Part shown: positions 27,336-40,626 of the stretch, in pieces
Position numbering within the stretch: position 1 is the first letter of the stretch
How the letters are laid out: every line of letters starts with the position of its first letter
NCBI GenBank assembly: GCA_002943765.1
Contig: PQWQ01000006.1
Coordinates: 2,294,001-2,358,000 of the forward strand
Source of the DNA: Psoroptes ovis
Taxonomy: Eukaryota; Arthropoda; Arachnida; Sarcoptiformes; Psoroptidae
Reading direction: 5' to 3'
DNA length: 64,000 bases
Notes under the pieces: model-generated
Database searches by the model: none
Seen by the model: the letters and a program-made list of their open reading frames with translations, nothing else
What the model was told of the DNA's origin: nothing
Translations under genes and position numbers: made by a program

Positions 27336-28368
27336 TGAATACAATATTGAAAATCTCCATTGAAATTCAAGGGTCGTTGATTATTTATGATTATTATTAT
27401 TACTTTTATTGCTGTTTTGTTACTGTTTTTATTATTAATTTTATTGCTTTTATTGTTTGCTTGTTACGCTAATAATCAATACTCGTTTATCAGATGTTTA
27501 TTTCCTCATGAATTCTCAATGTAATTTGTTTGATATTTCATTAAAATTTACATAAAATATTTTAAAAATGTAGGTTAATTGATCAGTGTTTCAATTTTAA
27601 TTATTTTCAAATTAATTTTTGACCTTCAATGATTTATTGAATTACCAAGAATCACTTAATATTTTCTTTGTTTTTTTGTGGTTCTGAAATGTCTTAATTA
27701 ATTCAATATAAGCGAAGATGTCTTCGGTAACAATGGAACTATTGCATTAAAGCTCACTGAAACCGTTATTTGACCAAGATTTTTGGCTGAGAAGCTTTGC
27801 TTAACTTCCTTGAAACGTTCAGCCATATGCATAAGCTGTGCTTCAACAAAAATCAGCTCAAAACAAACAAAGGTTATACATCAATGAAAGGTTTGTTGTT
27901 GTTGTTTGATTTAACATTGAAATTTTCGTATTTTTTCATTGAAATACTTTTGGTTTGATCCAAATTTTTATTTTCGATTGAAAATTTTCTAATTCACAAA
28001 TCATACATGATACTTCATGTCTGTTGGAGCACTTGAATTTTTCAGTTCTAATTTCAGTTTTTTTTCGTAGAGAAAATTTCCATGATAACAACTTGTACAC
28101 ATTTTAAAACATTGATGATTCAATGCAAATGCACACATCGACCGAACAACAATGTTGTTGTTGGCTGTTGATGATAATGGCAAATGTCTACATATTTGAC
28201 TGTGCCTGTGTGTTGTGTGCATTTTGTTTTTTTCCCATTCATTTTTCATTATTTCATTTCATTTTTAATATAGTTCGTCACCGTAATATGTTAGACGGGT
28301 AATAAATCAAAAATTTGTTTTTTTTCGTTGCACTCAAACAGCAAACAAGGGCCATAGAAAGCTAGCCT

Positions 28369-28382
28369 GAGAGAGAGAGAGC
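28369..28382. repeat. (GA)n microsatellite
   Basis: Seven GA units, followed by a somewhat GC-richer stretch to about 28450. Confidence 0.85.
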
Positions 28383-29720
28383 GAATGCTGAATCCTGTGT
28401 GTGCTTGAACTGCTCTTGTTGTCGTTGCTTTGATTTTGGCCCGTGTACTGTATGTTTCTTTGAATTGAAATTTGCTTTTGACTTTTTTGTTTTGTTTTCG
28501 TTGATTTTCATATTTTTTTATTGAGAATTTTTTTTTTCGCTGGCAAAACCTTTTAAAATTTTTCATTGAAAATTATCATGGAATATTGATCATCGTCAAT
28601 AAAAAATGCACGTTGTTTACATAATACAAAAATTCTAATTTATCAGATCTGTGGAGTAAGCAATAAGCGAGCAAACAAACAAATGAAAATGGCATTATAA
28701 TCATTGATTTCTATTGTTAATTCCTGTGTTTGTGGGTTTTTTTAATAGTGAAACAACAGGGGATGAACCGCTATGAGAAATTCATTAATTCTCTGCTCTC
28801 GATGATATTAAATCATGAAATTGCATTAGAAACAGAAATTTTTAGGTCAAAAGTTATGATTTGATAATGATTATCGACTAAAACCAAAAAACAAACAATT
28901 CTCGATCGGAAATTGATAGATAAAAATCTGATTAATCTGATTTCATTGAATTCATTATTCGTTACAAATTTTGCTCGATCACACACACATAAACACCTGG
29001 TTTCCGGTGGATTATGGACGGTTATGCTTTCTTCAATTTCATTGGCAAACGAAAAGAATTTCTCAGCCATTTCTAAAACAAATATAAAGAAAAACTTTAA
29101 CAAGAATCTTCAACAATAAATCAATCTAAAAATATTTGTGAAAACTCACACAAAGAGCCAGATGTCAGCAAATCAGACCATCTTTGGCCAAATAATCATC
29201 ATCATTGATTATATATGAATTGATTAATAATCAAACATTGATCATTTATTAATTCATTTTTTTCTTTCTTCCATGTAAAATTTCTCATGTCACAAATCAA
29301 AATGAATGAATAAAACAACTGAAATTGAAAACACACTGAAAAATCTTGGTGAAAATCAATCTTCAATCATTGTTATTATCATTATCATTGGCTACCAATT
29401 ATTAATTGTAGCAGCCAAAACATACCAATTGTTTTTCGTCGATTCGAATCGATTTGATTTATGTTCATCGTCATTATCATTACAACATTCGTTATCATTA
29501 TTTGTTGTTGTGTTGGTTGGTTGCTGTTATTAGTTATTATTTGACCAATTCCATTATGATTGCTGTGGCTGCTGCTGCTGTTTTCAATATTTCATCTGAT
29601 CTCTCTCTTGCAGTTTCATAGTTTTAATTATTAGTTTTTGACCAAGTAAATCAATGAATAAATGAATGAATGATTGGAATTGAAAAAAAAACCACAAATG
29701 AATTTCATTTCATTTTGTGG

Positions 29721-29791
29721 TTCTCTCTCTCTGGTATTCTCTCGGTGTACACGAGAGAAGACAGGGACAGAGACAGGGAGAGAGAGGGGTA
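29721..29791. repeat. CT-to-GA mirrored tract with central hairpin
   Basis: A CT run (29721-29732) is followed by TTCTCTCG (29737-29744), a 7-nt loop, its exact complement CGAGAGAA (29752-29759), and then a GACAGG/GAGAGAG run to about 29790. The outer CT and GA runs can extend the pairing. Confidence 0.75.
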
Positions 29792-32700
29792 TGGAGAAAT
29801 TTCTCCATCTTTCGTTAATGTAATTTGCTTCTCAGAAAAACCACATTGTTTCACCATCATTGTCATCGAGCAGCATTATCTGCGGATATTAGTTATCATA
29901 TGAATATTGTGATTGAGGAAAGCTATGACGAAGAACTGAGAAGAATCAACGATCAATATCATCAATATTTCAAATATGAATTATTGACTTTTGAGTTTTA
30001 GGTTTTCATAGATTCAATATTTATCAAGGAACTCAGAGTTAGAAGGAGAAAGCAGAAAAATGCATTTACTGTCATGTATTTTTAATTGATAAAACAAATC
30101 ATATTTGAGAGAAAAGTACGACGTTTGACCACAATTATTACTGCATTCGTTGCTATTACAATCATTGATCAGTGATAATTGAATTTCGTCGAATGACAAC
30201 AGCAGCAATTGATTGTTATTATCGATCGAATTAATTGAATTTTTCTTTGTTTCATTTCATTTATTCAATTAAACATGTCTAATTTTTGTTTCTCCATATT
30301 TTTTTCTTAGGTCTAAACCTTGTACCTGAATCTTTAGTTAATTACTTTTAAATATAGGATTTTATTTCTTGAAGAAAAAAAATTTTCAATCATACGACTG
30401 ACTTTGGTGGTGTTGGCTAGAAATCGTCGATATTCGGGCTATCGAAAGTGAACAAAGTTGGCCAAATAATATTAATAATAGCAGCGAAACAAAGGACATG
30501 TGTCAATTGAAAAATACATTTTCACCTTTTGTTGTTGCAATTTTTGATTTAAGAAAACTATAAGGTATACAATGTGATACTTGAATTTGAAAGGTAAAAG
30601 TTTGACCATTGTGAGAAAGTTTTACCTTGGTATGCTCTTTATAAATTTCAATGGAAATAAATTGAAATAAAATTTTTAATTTGAATCAAATGAGATTTTG
30701 ATATTTTTTACTTAATTTCAATTGCTATTCCATCATTGTTATTATTATTTTTTTACAGCCATTATTCCCGCAATAATCATCGTCCAAATGACATGTATTT
30801 TCTTATGCCTTCTTATTATGCCTGAATTGTGTGGAGAAAATTTCTTTGATAATTATAGTGAACCAAATTCAAAAATTCAAAAAGGTGTCAAATGATGAAA
30901 AATTTTATTTTTATTTTTTTTACAAAAGCAATTTCCTAAGATCAATCATACATGAATTGAAAATGTATTGAAAGGCAATTTACAACAATCGACATTCGAC
31001 AATTGAAATAATTGAAATGACAGCTGTAGACATGGAGAAACGAATGTACAGAAATTAAATGTCATTGTTGATTGGAGAATGAACAACAGTAATAATAATG
31101 ATGATAATAATCGTAAAAATAAATCCAAGATTTTGAGATGGTTTAAAAGCAAAGACATTTTTGCCGTATTCAAAGCATTCATCAACATTTTTAAACACCA
31201 TACAATTACGAGAATAAGGGTCAAAAAATAATGTTTAAAAGTGGCGAAAAAAAACAACACCAAATTAACAGTAGCGATGAAATGAAGCGATGAAAACATA
31301 TACATTATTATTACCGTTCATTGAATATTATTTTGCTAATATTTAGGTATCATTTGAAGTGAATGTGTGTTTGTTTCGGTAAGTAAATTTTCAAAAGTAG
31401 ACATTTTTGAAATTTCGGGTAATACGAAAATTCTGTAGAATAAGAAATTCTTCATATTTAAACAAAACAACAAATAAACAAACGAAAACAATGAACAAAT
31501 GAAATGGATATATTCGATTGGGAATTGAATTCTTATTCATAATATCACTACTTTTATTATTAACTTGAAATTTTTGGGAAAAAAATGTCAACTTTTACAG
31601 AATTTCTTGTTTCTTGTTTAAGAAAGAAAAAACCAAGTGAAAAGGTATCACATTAGCTAACTGAATGTTGTTTCTACTTGAAACACAAGACATTAAAATA
31701 AACAAAAATCATTACAAAATGAATACATAATGGTTTGTCGAATAAACATCGTTAAAGATGCAAAGATTTCATTGTCATCATCATCGTCGTTGATAAATAC
31801 ATGAAAATTACGAGAATTAACAGGGAAAAAATGCCAATTAACCCAAACAAAGAAGACATTTGAAACACACACTCATTCAAACAATCAGAGAAAATATCTA
31901 ATTGGGGTTTGAAATGAACTGAATTTGATGATTCGGATAATAGACGAAACAAACCAAATGTCATTTGCAAATTCATTCAATATTGGTAATATGGCGAAAA
32001 AATATGTAAAATTTTTGAGGAAAATTTTGAAAAATTTATTTTTCAAAGAAAAATATGACAAATGTAATAAAAATGTCAAAATTTTGCACACGTTTCAATT
32101 TAAAAATTTTGAGAAAAAAATTGAAAAAATTGTCCAAATGACAACGACAACATTATGAACCATGACTAAAATAGATACACGTTTTCACCTTATTTTTATC
32201 ATTTTCAATTCATTTATTGAATTTATGGTTGGGGGGTATAAATGATCATTTTGTAATAAAAATATTTTGCATAAAAAACATGTAATCAAACCAGAAAAAT
32301 GCTTGAAAAACCAAAGAAAATGACCAGAGAATGACCCAGAAAATGGCCATGAAAATTGGCCATAAAAATGTGTGGAAATGAAACATTTTGAAATTATGTG
32401 TGTGGAATGTTTACATATATGACAACAACATCTTGATTCATCAAATGTTTTATGACCCTAAATGTTGTCATTGTCATTGATTTTAAAGGGTAATAAATAA
32501 TATTTTTTTACATTTTTTCTGTTTAATTTTACAGCGTCCTGTTGGTTTCAAATTGTCACATTTTCTCGGTTGTTGAAAATATCAATTTTTCATATTTTTG
32601 AAACAAAACAAATATGAAAAAAGGCCCGAGAACAAAATATGAAATTGTTTGCAACAATTTCATTCATTTAATGCTTGAACATTAAGCTCAAATTTTTGAC

Positions 32701-33732
32701 AAAATAATTTTTCAAACAAAAATATCTTTGTCATAAAATGTCATCATTTAATGATTTCCATGATTTTTTTGGAATGAAGGTTAACTATCATACGTCGAAA
32801 GTAATTACGTACAGAAAGAGTTTATGAATATTTTTTGAATTACTTTTGTTTTCAAATTTGAATTCTGTGAATTTTGTAAATTGTGAAAAATTTTGTAAAT
32901 TTTAATTTACAGAATTACAATTTTAATTTTAAAAATGATGAATGAACGGAATTTCATCGAAAATTAAATGCGAATTTTCATAAAAATTCAAAGGTAATTT
33001 TAACCTCTCACTCTCAGAATGACAATTTTAACGATTAGGTTTATGTAATCGACATTTCTAGGCTGGTTAACTTGCTTAATAGTTTTCATTTTTCAATAAA
33101 TTTTCGCCAAAATATTATGCCAATTGAAACTCGAAAAGATTAGTTTTGAAATTGTTTTTTTTCAGCATAAGATTTCGTCAAAAAATAATAAACTACCGTC
33201 ATATACCCTTATGATATGGATGGGCCAACCTTTGTAATTTCAATTTTGTTTGAATCGAGCATTTTGAAAATTTTGAAATTTACGGTATTTCATAGATGTA
33301 AATGATGATGATGTCGAACATAGCGAAACAATAGACTAATATTCTGTGAACGTTTCAACGTATATTCCAAACTCACACAGAATATACAGCCATACATACA
33401 CAGACGCATGCAACATGAAATGGTGACAGAAATGAATTAAATTTCCAAAACTGCCAAACAGAAAAAAAATGAGAAATGATGATAAAGATGAATTGAAATT
33501 TTTTCATTTTCGTTCATTTTTGACTGCTGCTGCTGTTTGTTGTGTTGTGTAATATCACAGAATTTGGGAATTTTTCCTCCGTTCTCTGAATTCGATCACT
33601 TGTTTTTCATTATTATTTTTGCTTGCAAATATTAAATATTTGGCTGCTTGAATAAAACGAGAATGAACGAAAAATTCATGGAAGCATTTTTTGAATTTTT
33701 GAAATTGATAAATTAGAATTCAAAGAATGAGC

Positions 33733-33750
33733 CAGAGAGAGAGAAAGAGC
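33733..33750. repeat. GA-rich tract
   Basis: GAGAGAGAGAAAGAG type run. A second GA-rich stretch lies at about 33868-33905. Confidence 0.8.
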
Positions 33751-34593
33751 GAAATGGCAGGAATAACAAAAAAATTTCGCCTATTTTTCTATGCCTATAT
33801 CCCAATGTTCATTCATCAATTTGGAATTTTTTTTTTTTTTTGATTTTCTCTGACTAGGAATACACAGAGTGGGAGAGAAAGAGAGGCAGTGAAAGAGGAG
33901 AAGAAAATTGATTAATTTTCCAATTGATCGTTTGTTTTGGGATCTTTTGACATTTTTTTCCAAGCTTGTGATCTTGGAAAAATTTATGCAGAATTTCAAA
34001 GATCGAAAAAATTCCATTGAACGTTTACAGTAAATATTTACCTTGTCTATTGAATCCTAAAAAACATGAATCAAATCCAGGAATTATTTCTTTCAAAAAT
34101 TTACCAAAACAGAATCAATTAAACCCTTTGAACACGGATAATTTTTTCTAAAAGTTTTTCGGTTTAGTTGAATACATTTTTTTTTCTTTAATCATTCTGT
34201 ACTTAACTTACATATAAATTTTCGATGTATGTTATTGATATCGAAAAAATCGTTCGACAAAACGTTCGTTTTTGTGTCGATATCATTTTCAAATTAAGGA
34301 TAAAAGTGTTACATACGAACTCACATGTGAATTTGCATTAGTTTTTTTATTTTTGGTTTTTTGACTTATAAAAGTTACACGAATTCTGTTGAAAATTCTG
34401 TCGAATACTGACAGAATTTTTCATTATTTTGTATTTACATCTATTCATTCACGTACGATTGAATTTTTTTTTATTTTTGAGTTTGTTAGTATGATTACAT
34501 TTTGAATTTTCCAAAATTTTCAAAAAAACATTCATCAGCTTCAAAGAATGGAAAATTTAAGCGAAAATTCAAACAAACACCGATGCTAACAGC

Positions 34594-34646
34594 GTGAGAG
34601 AGAGAATGAAAATATCGATGTTTTTCATCAACTCACACTCTCTCAC
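34594..34646. other. Nested inverted repeat containing GAGAG motifs
   Basis: The outer arms GTGAGAGAG (34594-34602) and CTCTCTCAC (34638-34646) are exact complements. The inner arms ATGAAAA (34606-34612) and TTTTCAT (34622-34628) pair as well. The inter-arm gaps are unequal (3 and 9 nt), so the fold would have an asymmetric bulge. Confidence 0.7.
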
Positions 34647-37600
34647 TTAACATAACTAGTATGCAAAATAATATTTGCCAGAGAGAGCAAATAAATTTTA
34701 TCCAAAATTCAAAAATAAATAAAAACGTTTTTGAATGATATGAGCGTGTGTTCGAGTGTGTGTTTACTGAACGAAAAAAGGAAAAATTCAATACGCAGCG
34801 ATATGACAACATCAACAACGACTAAATACAGCAACATCAACGATCAATGTTTGTGTGAGGAGATGCAAGATGTAATCGTGTCGTTGTAACACTTGTCATT
34901 ACGCGTCATGGAATCGATTCCAAATAAATCACAAGTATGATGATGTATTCACAAATACTGAAGAAGAATCGAAGTAAAAATATTTACAAAAGTTTACGAT
35001 GAATAATCTCGGCTTTTCCACGGAAAAATTTGTTGAAAATGTGTGACAACCCGAACACACTGACAATTTTCGGTTCAATTCTGTTGCTCAGAATTTCATT
35101 CATATTGAAAGTGATGAATGAATTTTTCATTATTTTGTAATGAAATCCTGTACTGTTCATATTTACTTTTGGTGAGTATACAAAAAAAGTTTATGGTTTA
35201 ACTAATATTGATTTTTATCTAGTCAAATGGGTCTATGGATTTGGGACAAATAAACAACAGCAGCAGCTAGGACCCGAATTATTATTCTGGTAAATTTTTG
35301 GACAAAAAAATTCTCAAAAAATCAAATAACCAACGATTCGACTTATGCTTTTCATCTTATTCTGGATTTTCAACCGATTTTCGATTTTTGCATTCTCGGG
35401 TCAAGCCTTTTCCCGGATTCCTGAATGAATATGAAACAATGAAATTTGGTTTTGAAGGTTTGAACCAAAAAATGGTTCAAACTATAAAATTCAATTCTCA
35501 ATTATATCAAGCGAAATAGAAGTTATTTGACAATTTTTTTGATTCATTTATTCATTTATTTTTTGTTTAAAAAATCAAATATCGAATGGTGATAACAATT
35601 CTTCTACTAAAAATTACATACACGAATGATGATAAATTGAATTTACTCAACTACATTTTCAAACATGCGAATGTTTCACGTTTGATAACGAATATTTGAC
35701 AATGAAATGTTTGAATTTTTTTTAAATAAAATAAAATTGACTAACTTTGATTTTTGTCTTTTGATTTATTTCAATTTATTTAATTCAAATAACTGATATT
35801 TGAATTTGAATTTTTTCTCCAATTTTTTCGGTTCTTGTTTCCACTGTTTCTGCACTGTTTATGTGCTGTGAAATTGCTAAAAGCTTGCGTTTTTTGGCTC
35901 GAAATTCGGTTCAAAATTTTTTTGTTTTTCGTATCGAGATACACAAAGGAAAAAGTGACATGTGACATGTTTTTGCTTGGAAAACACGGGAGGATTTTTC
36001 GTTTTTCTGCTTTCCATCTTTGGGATAAATTTACACAGAACAACACTGAAATGTTTTACAGCCAAAAAATGTATGAAATGGAAATTGTCGAAAAATGAAA
36101 TGAAATAAAACCAGAGGAAAACATTGGAAATTTGTATGAAATTTTGGAAAAATTTCCATGTGTTTTTGTTTTGTTTGATCATTGTTGGTGTTGGTAACTC
36201 TAGTCCTTTTCATTTCTATGATTTCTGATATTTTTTTGAATTTTTCTGATTCTCTTATTCGACATATTTTGGCCCTGGCTGCTCTTTTTTTTTGTATTTG
36301 TCTATAAATTTTCGTATGTTTCATACCACCGCCCCATAAATCATCATTGAATTCGTTGACATTTTATAAATAATAATTTTTTCCAATGCTTTTTTGATAT
36401 ATTTGAATTTTGGCGATATGTATTTGAATTTTGAAAAAAATTTGCATTTAAATTTTACAAATGTTTCATTATTTCATTTTTTCTCTATGCATTTCACCGG
36501 CTTATGATTTGTTTGTATCAAAATTTAAAATGAAAATGAATGAATGAATCGATGGAAATCAATCGAAAAATCAAAGAAAATTTCGCATTTGAATCAAACA
36601 ACAGCGATTCATCTCCAAGTAGCCAATTAAATCATTTTGAAAGTCATTCGAAGAAAAAAATCCAAATAAAATAGTTTTAAATGGAAATCTAAAGATTCAA
36701 ATGTTGTATAATCGCTTTTTGGCTTTTGAAACGCAAATATGAATAATTTGCACAATGTACATATAGCTTTCCATTGGCAATAATTAAAAGAGCGTGGTGT
36801 GTTTGTATGCGTGTTGACAAACAATTGGCATATTAAAATAAAAAATGTAAGGATTAACACAAATGAATGAAAATATGAACGAAATTTGTTTCAATCCGTA
36901 ATAATATAAAATGAAAATATGTAAAATATGAGTTGAATTTTTCCCTTTGTAATATGAAATGTATAATAGTCGTCAAATTATCCAAATGATTCAATGATTA
37001 TTACTACTTTTTAGAAAATAATCAACTCTTTAACACCTGATTAATTTGATTTCGGCTTTGAATTTTGATTTCAATCTGATTATTAGAGAAACACATTATT
37101 TAAAACTATTTTAGATTTCAGGCTGCTGCTACACTTAAATATCTTTGAAATAAATCATTCAGTTAATTATAACTATGATTTATAATAATCATATTAATAA
37201 TTACTTTTAATTACTTGTTATTTGATTATAATTAATCAAGTTATAAAATATAAATAAAAAATAAATAATTTATAATTAACAAATGAATAAATAAATAATG
37301 AATCGAAATAAATTTTCAAACTTTTTTTGCGCTCAAAAAACGAGAATTAATTGTATTTCTACAAAAATTTGATTAATTGGTCGCTTGTTGTTGCTGCAGC
37401 TTGTCGCATGTATGCGCTTTCTTCAATTTCTTCTGGTTTGTTTTCAACAATAAAAATATCAGCTACTCAGTTTAATTCATCCATCCAAGAAAACACTTCA
37501 GAAATTGTCAAAAATCATTGGGGAAATTGTTGCTTTGAAAAATTCTGTTCATAATCTTCATCATATCCAATAATGTCACCAATTATCATCCAAATCGCGC

Positions 37601-40566
37601 ATTCATTCTTCTCATTGAAAAAACATAATTTGAACATATTTTACCATAGTAAACATTGATTGCTTCGACTTTGACCAGTAAAATATGTTACATATTTTTA
37701 CAAATGATTTCAACATTTGACCTTCGCCATTGAAAAATAATTAGAAAAAAATCAACAGAAGCAAGAATTATCATCATTATGATTATGTTGTTGTTGTCCT
37801 GTGTGAATTGCCCAAGAGTGCTTGGTCAAAGAGAAGTGGAAAAATTCAATCCATATTCCAATTAATATTTTCAATATTTCTATATTTCATGTATTCATTC
37901 ATTTATCCAATTATTCATTCATTCATTATATATGCCATGTTTGCCAATCACAAATACATAAAAGCACTGAAGCCAACACAATAGACAAAATCGACATTTA
38001 AACATCAACAAGAATAATGATTTATGATGTTTTCCATCTTTCATCTACTTCTTTTACTTTTTCATATATTTTCATAATTTCAATCGATGAGATGTTAGTT
38101 TTGGCCACGTAGTCAAATATTTGACTGAAATGTAATGTGCAGCAAATGTAATAATGGTAGAATGTAATGTGAATGTCGAGAGAAACAAACACAGGAAAAT
38201 ATTAATATGAAAATCCATGTTGATTTTCTATAATCTTGCATCTTTTACATCATTCAATGAATGGATCTCAAATATATATTGCTGTCTGTGTGTGTATGCT
38301 TGTTATGTCTGAATTTTTTTATTTCAATTTCAATCGTCATACGTAGAAATAAACAACAAGGAATCAAAAATAGGAATGAAATAAATGAATTTCAGTCAAT
38401 TCAAATTTGAAATGAATGATGAATTTTCATTCGTTTTGAATTATAGCCAATGATCAAATATTATTATCATTTGAAAACCAACCCAACAATGATCAGTTTA
38501 AATAATTGAAATGAAATGAAAAATGAAAATATTGAATGATTCAATGAATTTTCAATGATTCTCAAAGTTCATAACCTTTCAAAAATCAAATCGATTTAAT
38601 TTTTTTCGATTTTGATTTTTATTTATTTTTTTTACATATTTTAAAAATGGCTTACGGTCATTTACTTCTCAAAATTCTCTGTGGTTTTATTCAGTAAAAT
38701 TGTTGCCAATTGTTGATCGAAATAACTCTGTTCTTGTCCAACATTAATTCCACAATTATTATACGACATGTTAAAATACCAAATTAGAGGCTAACCAATC
38801 AATAATAATAATAGCAATAATTATTAATGAATGAATGATTAAATATAAAAAGCAATCTAATTAAATCAAACCAATCAAACACAACAATGAATTGAATTGA
38901 AATGCGAGAAAAAACTTTCTATTTTTTTCGATGTTAAATTGTTACAATTATCAAATGTTAAAATGTTACGAAAAATGGACAAACAACAACAAAAGGGTTG
39001 TGTGGTCACAAATGTCGAATGTTAGAAAAATGAGATTTGACCTTTCAGGGATCGCAATTTATTTTTATATGAAAATGTAGAAAATTTGAAATCCTTTTCA
39101 TTTCTTTTATTTGCATTTCAATCGTTTGAACAAACAGACCTCAATTTCTATTTTTATGTTGTGTCGATTAATGAATTGCTCTTGATTTTTAGGAATCTTC
39201 TCTATTCTCAGCTCAAAATTCGACCAATTGAATGATTGGATTTAACAAATTCAGAACCTTTGGATAAGGCTCATAATTTTGAATTGGATTTTTTCCATTT
39301 GTTTGGAACCGAAAAAAAAGAATTGAATAACTGTAAACAAGAGGAGTGGTTTTTCATCATCATAATCTGTATTGATGAATTGCAATTTACTTGGGTTTCA
39401 TTTATTTAATATTCTCCTTTATATTTTTTTTAATTTTGTATTTCAATTTCCATGTGTTTTCGCTGATGAAAAATAAAAACAACCGAATAATAATGTTACA
39501 AAGAAATACAAGGTAAGAATTTCTGAGAACATTTCATTCATTCATTCATCCAACCATTCATTGAATGTTCAATTTTTTCAATTTCCAACAATTGTGATTG
39601 CGTGATTTTATGTAATTTTCAACCAATTTTTGTCACTCAAACACACAAATCCACAACCAATAATGAATGTTCAGGAACATTGCTAGATGAAAGAAATTCT
39701 TCAAAAATTCAATTTCATCAAAATCAATTGTTGTCATTGTCGAATCGTTGTCGTTGTTGTTGGTTATCGCCATCATCATCATTATCATCATAATGATGGT
39801 CTATGATTGATAAACATTGTATTTCACTCCATGGATTTCCCTCTATCTCTCCCTTTCCCTCCATCTACCAATTTCAATGAATTCTCTCTTTCCTTTCAAT
39901 TGGGCCAAATTACCACAGAAAGAAAAATTTATATTTGGTTTCAAATAGTTGCGTGTCAAATATGATGTGTGTGTTTATGTGTGTAGTATATGCTTATTTT
40001 ATTGAATAATTTCACAAAATACACTCAGCATACATAGTATACACGGTAGCTTTGTTTTAGTATTTTTCCAATTTTTCCACTTTTTCATTTTCGATTTTCA
40101 TTTTCAATTCATTTCGATTTCGATCCATGAACAGCGACAACAACAAATTAATAGATAAATTTTGACTAACTATAGCGAAACACACACACACATAACCACC
40201 ATCAAGAGCAACAGCAGCAACACAAGAATCTTAAAAAAAATACACACAAAATTGATCAAAAACAACAAATAAAGAACCAACAACCAATCGAATAACAAAT
40301 GGAATTGTTTCCCAAGAAGTAAGCAGAATATTGGAGAAAAAAATTCAGAGAAAAAAAAAGTTATTTACCATCAAACAACGAAGACAATCAATGACAATAT
40401 TTGAATGAATGAATATGTGTGTCTACGAATAATAATAATTCATATAAAACCTTGGTTACAATGTAAAATTTTTCAATTTAATAGTAATAATAATACCACC
40501 ATCAACAATAAACGCCCAATTATTCACTTTTGATCGTTCAAAAATAGAAAAAAATCTAAGAATTTC

Positions 40567-40626
40567 ATGGTAACCACCGTGGAAAAAGGTTACGCTACTG
40601 GTTCCTGCATGTTCAAGCGGCACTGA
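40567..40626 (+). other. Candidate 19-codon small ORF, coding status unknown
   Basis: ATG at 40567 to TGA at 40624 encodes MVTTVEKGYATGSCMFKRH. The 60 bp are 50% GC, about twice the surroundings, and codons are unlike the chance ORFs of this window (few Phe, Ile or Asn). The upstream context (T at -3, G at +4) is weak. The same bases form a GTAACC/GGTTAC stem (40570-40575 with 40588 to 40593), so a non-coding element is equally possible. I do not recognise the peptide. Confidence 0.2.

Larger units (their letters stand above)
29792..40566. other. Gene-free AT-rich block with scattered GA tracts
   Basis: No supported gene. Besides the listed GA tracts it has a hairpin at 34237-34284 (GATATCGA arms), TAAT-rich DNA at 37.1-37.3 kb, and many ATT/TGA repeats. 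ORFs are Phe/Ile/Lys/Asn-rich. Confidence 0.55.
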
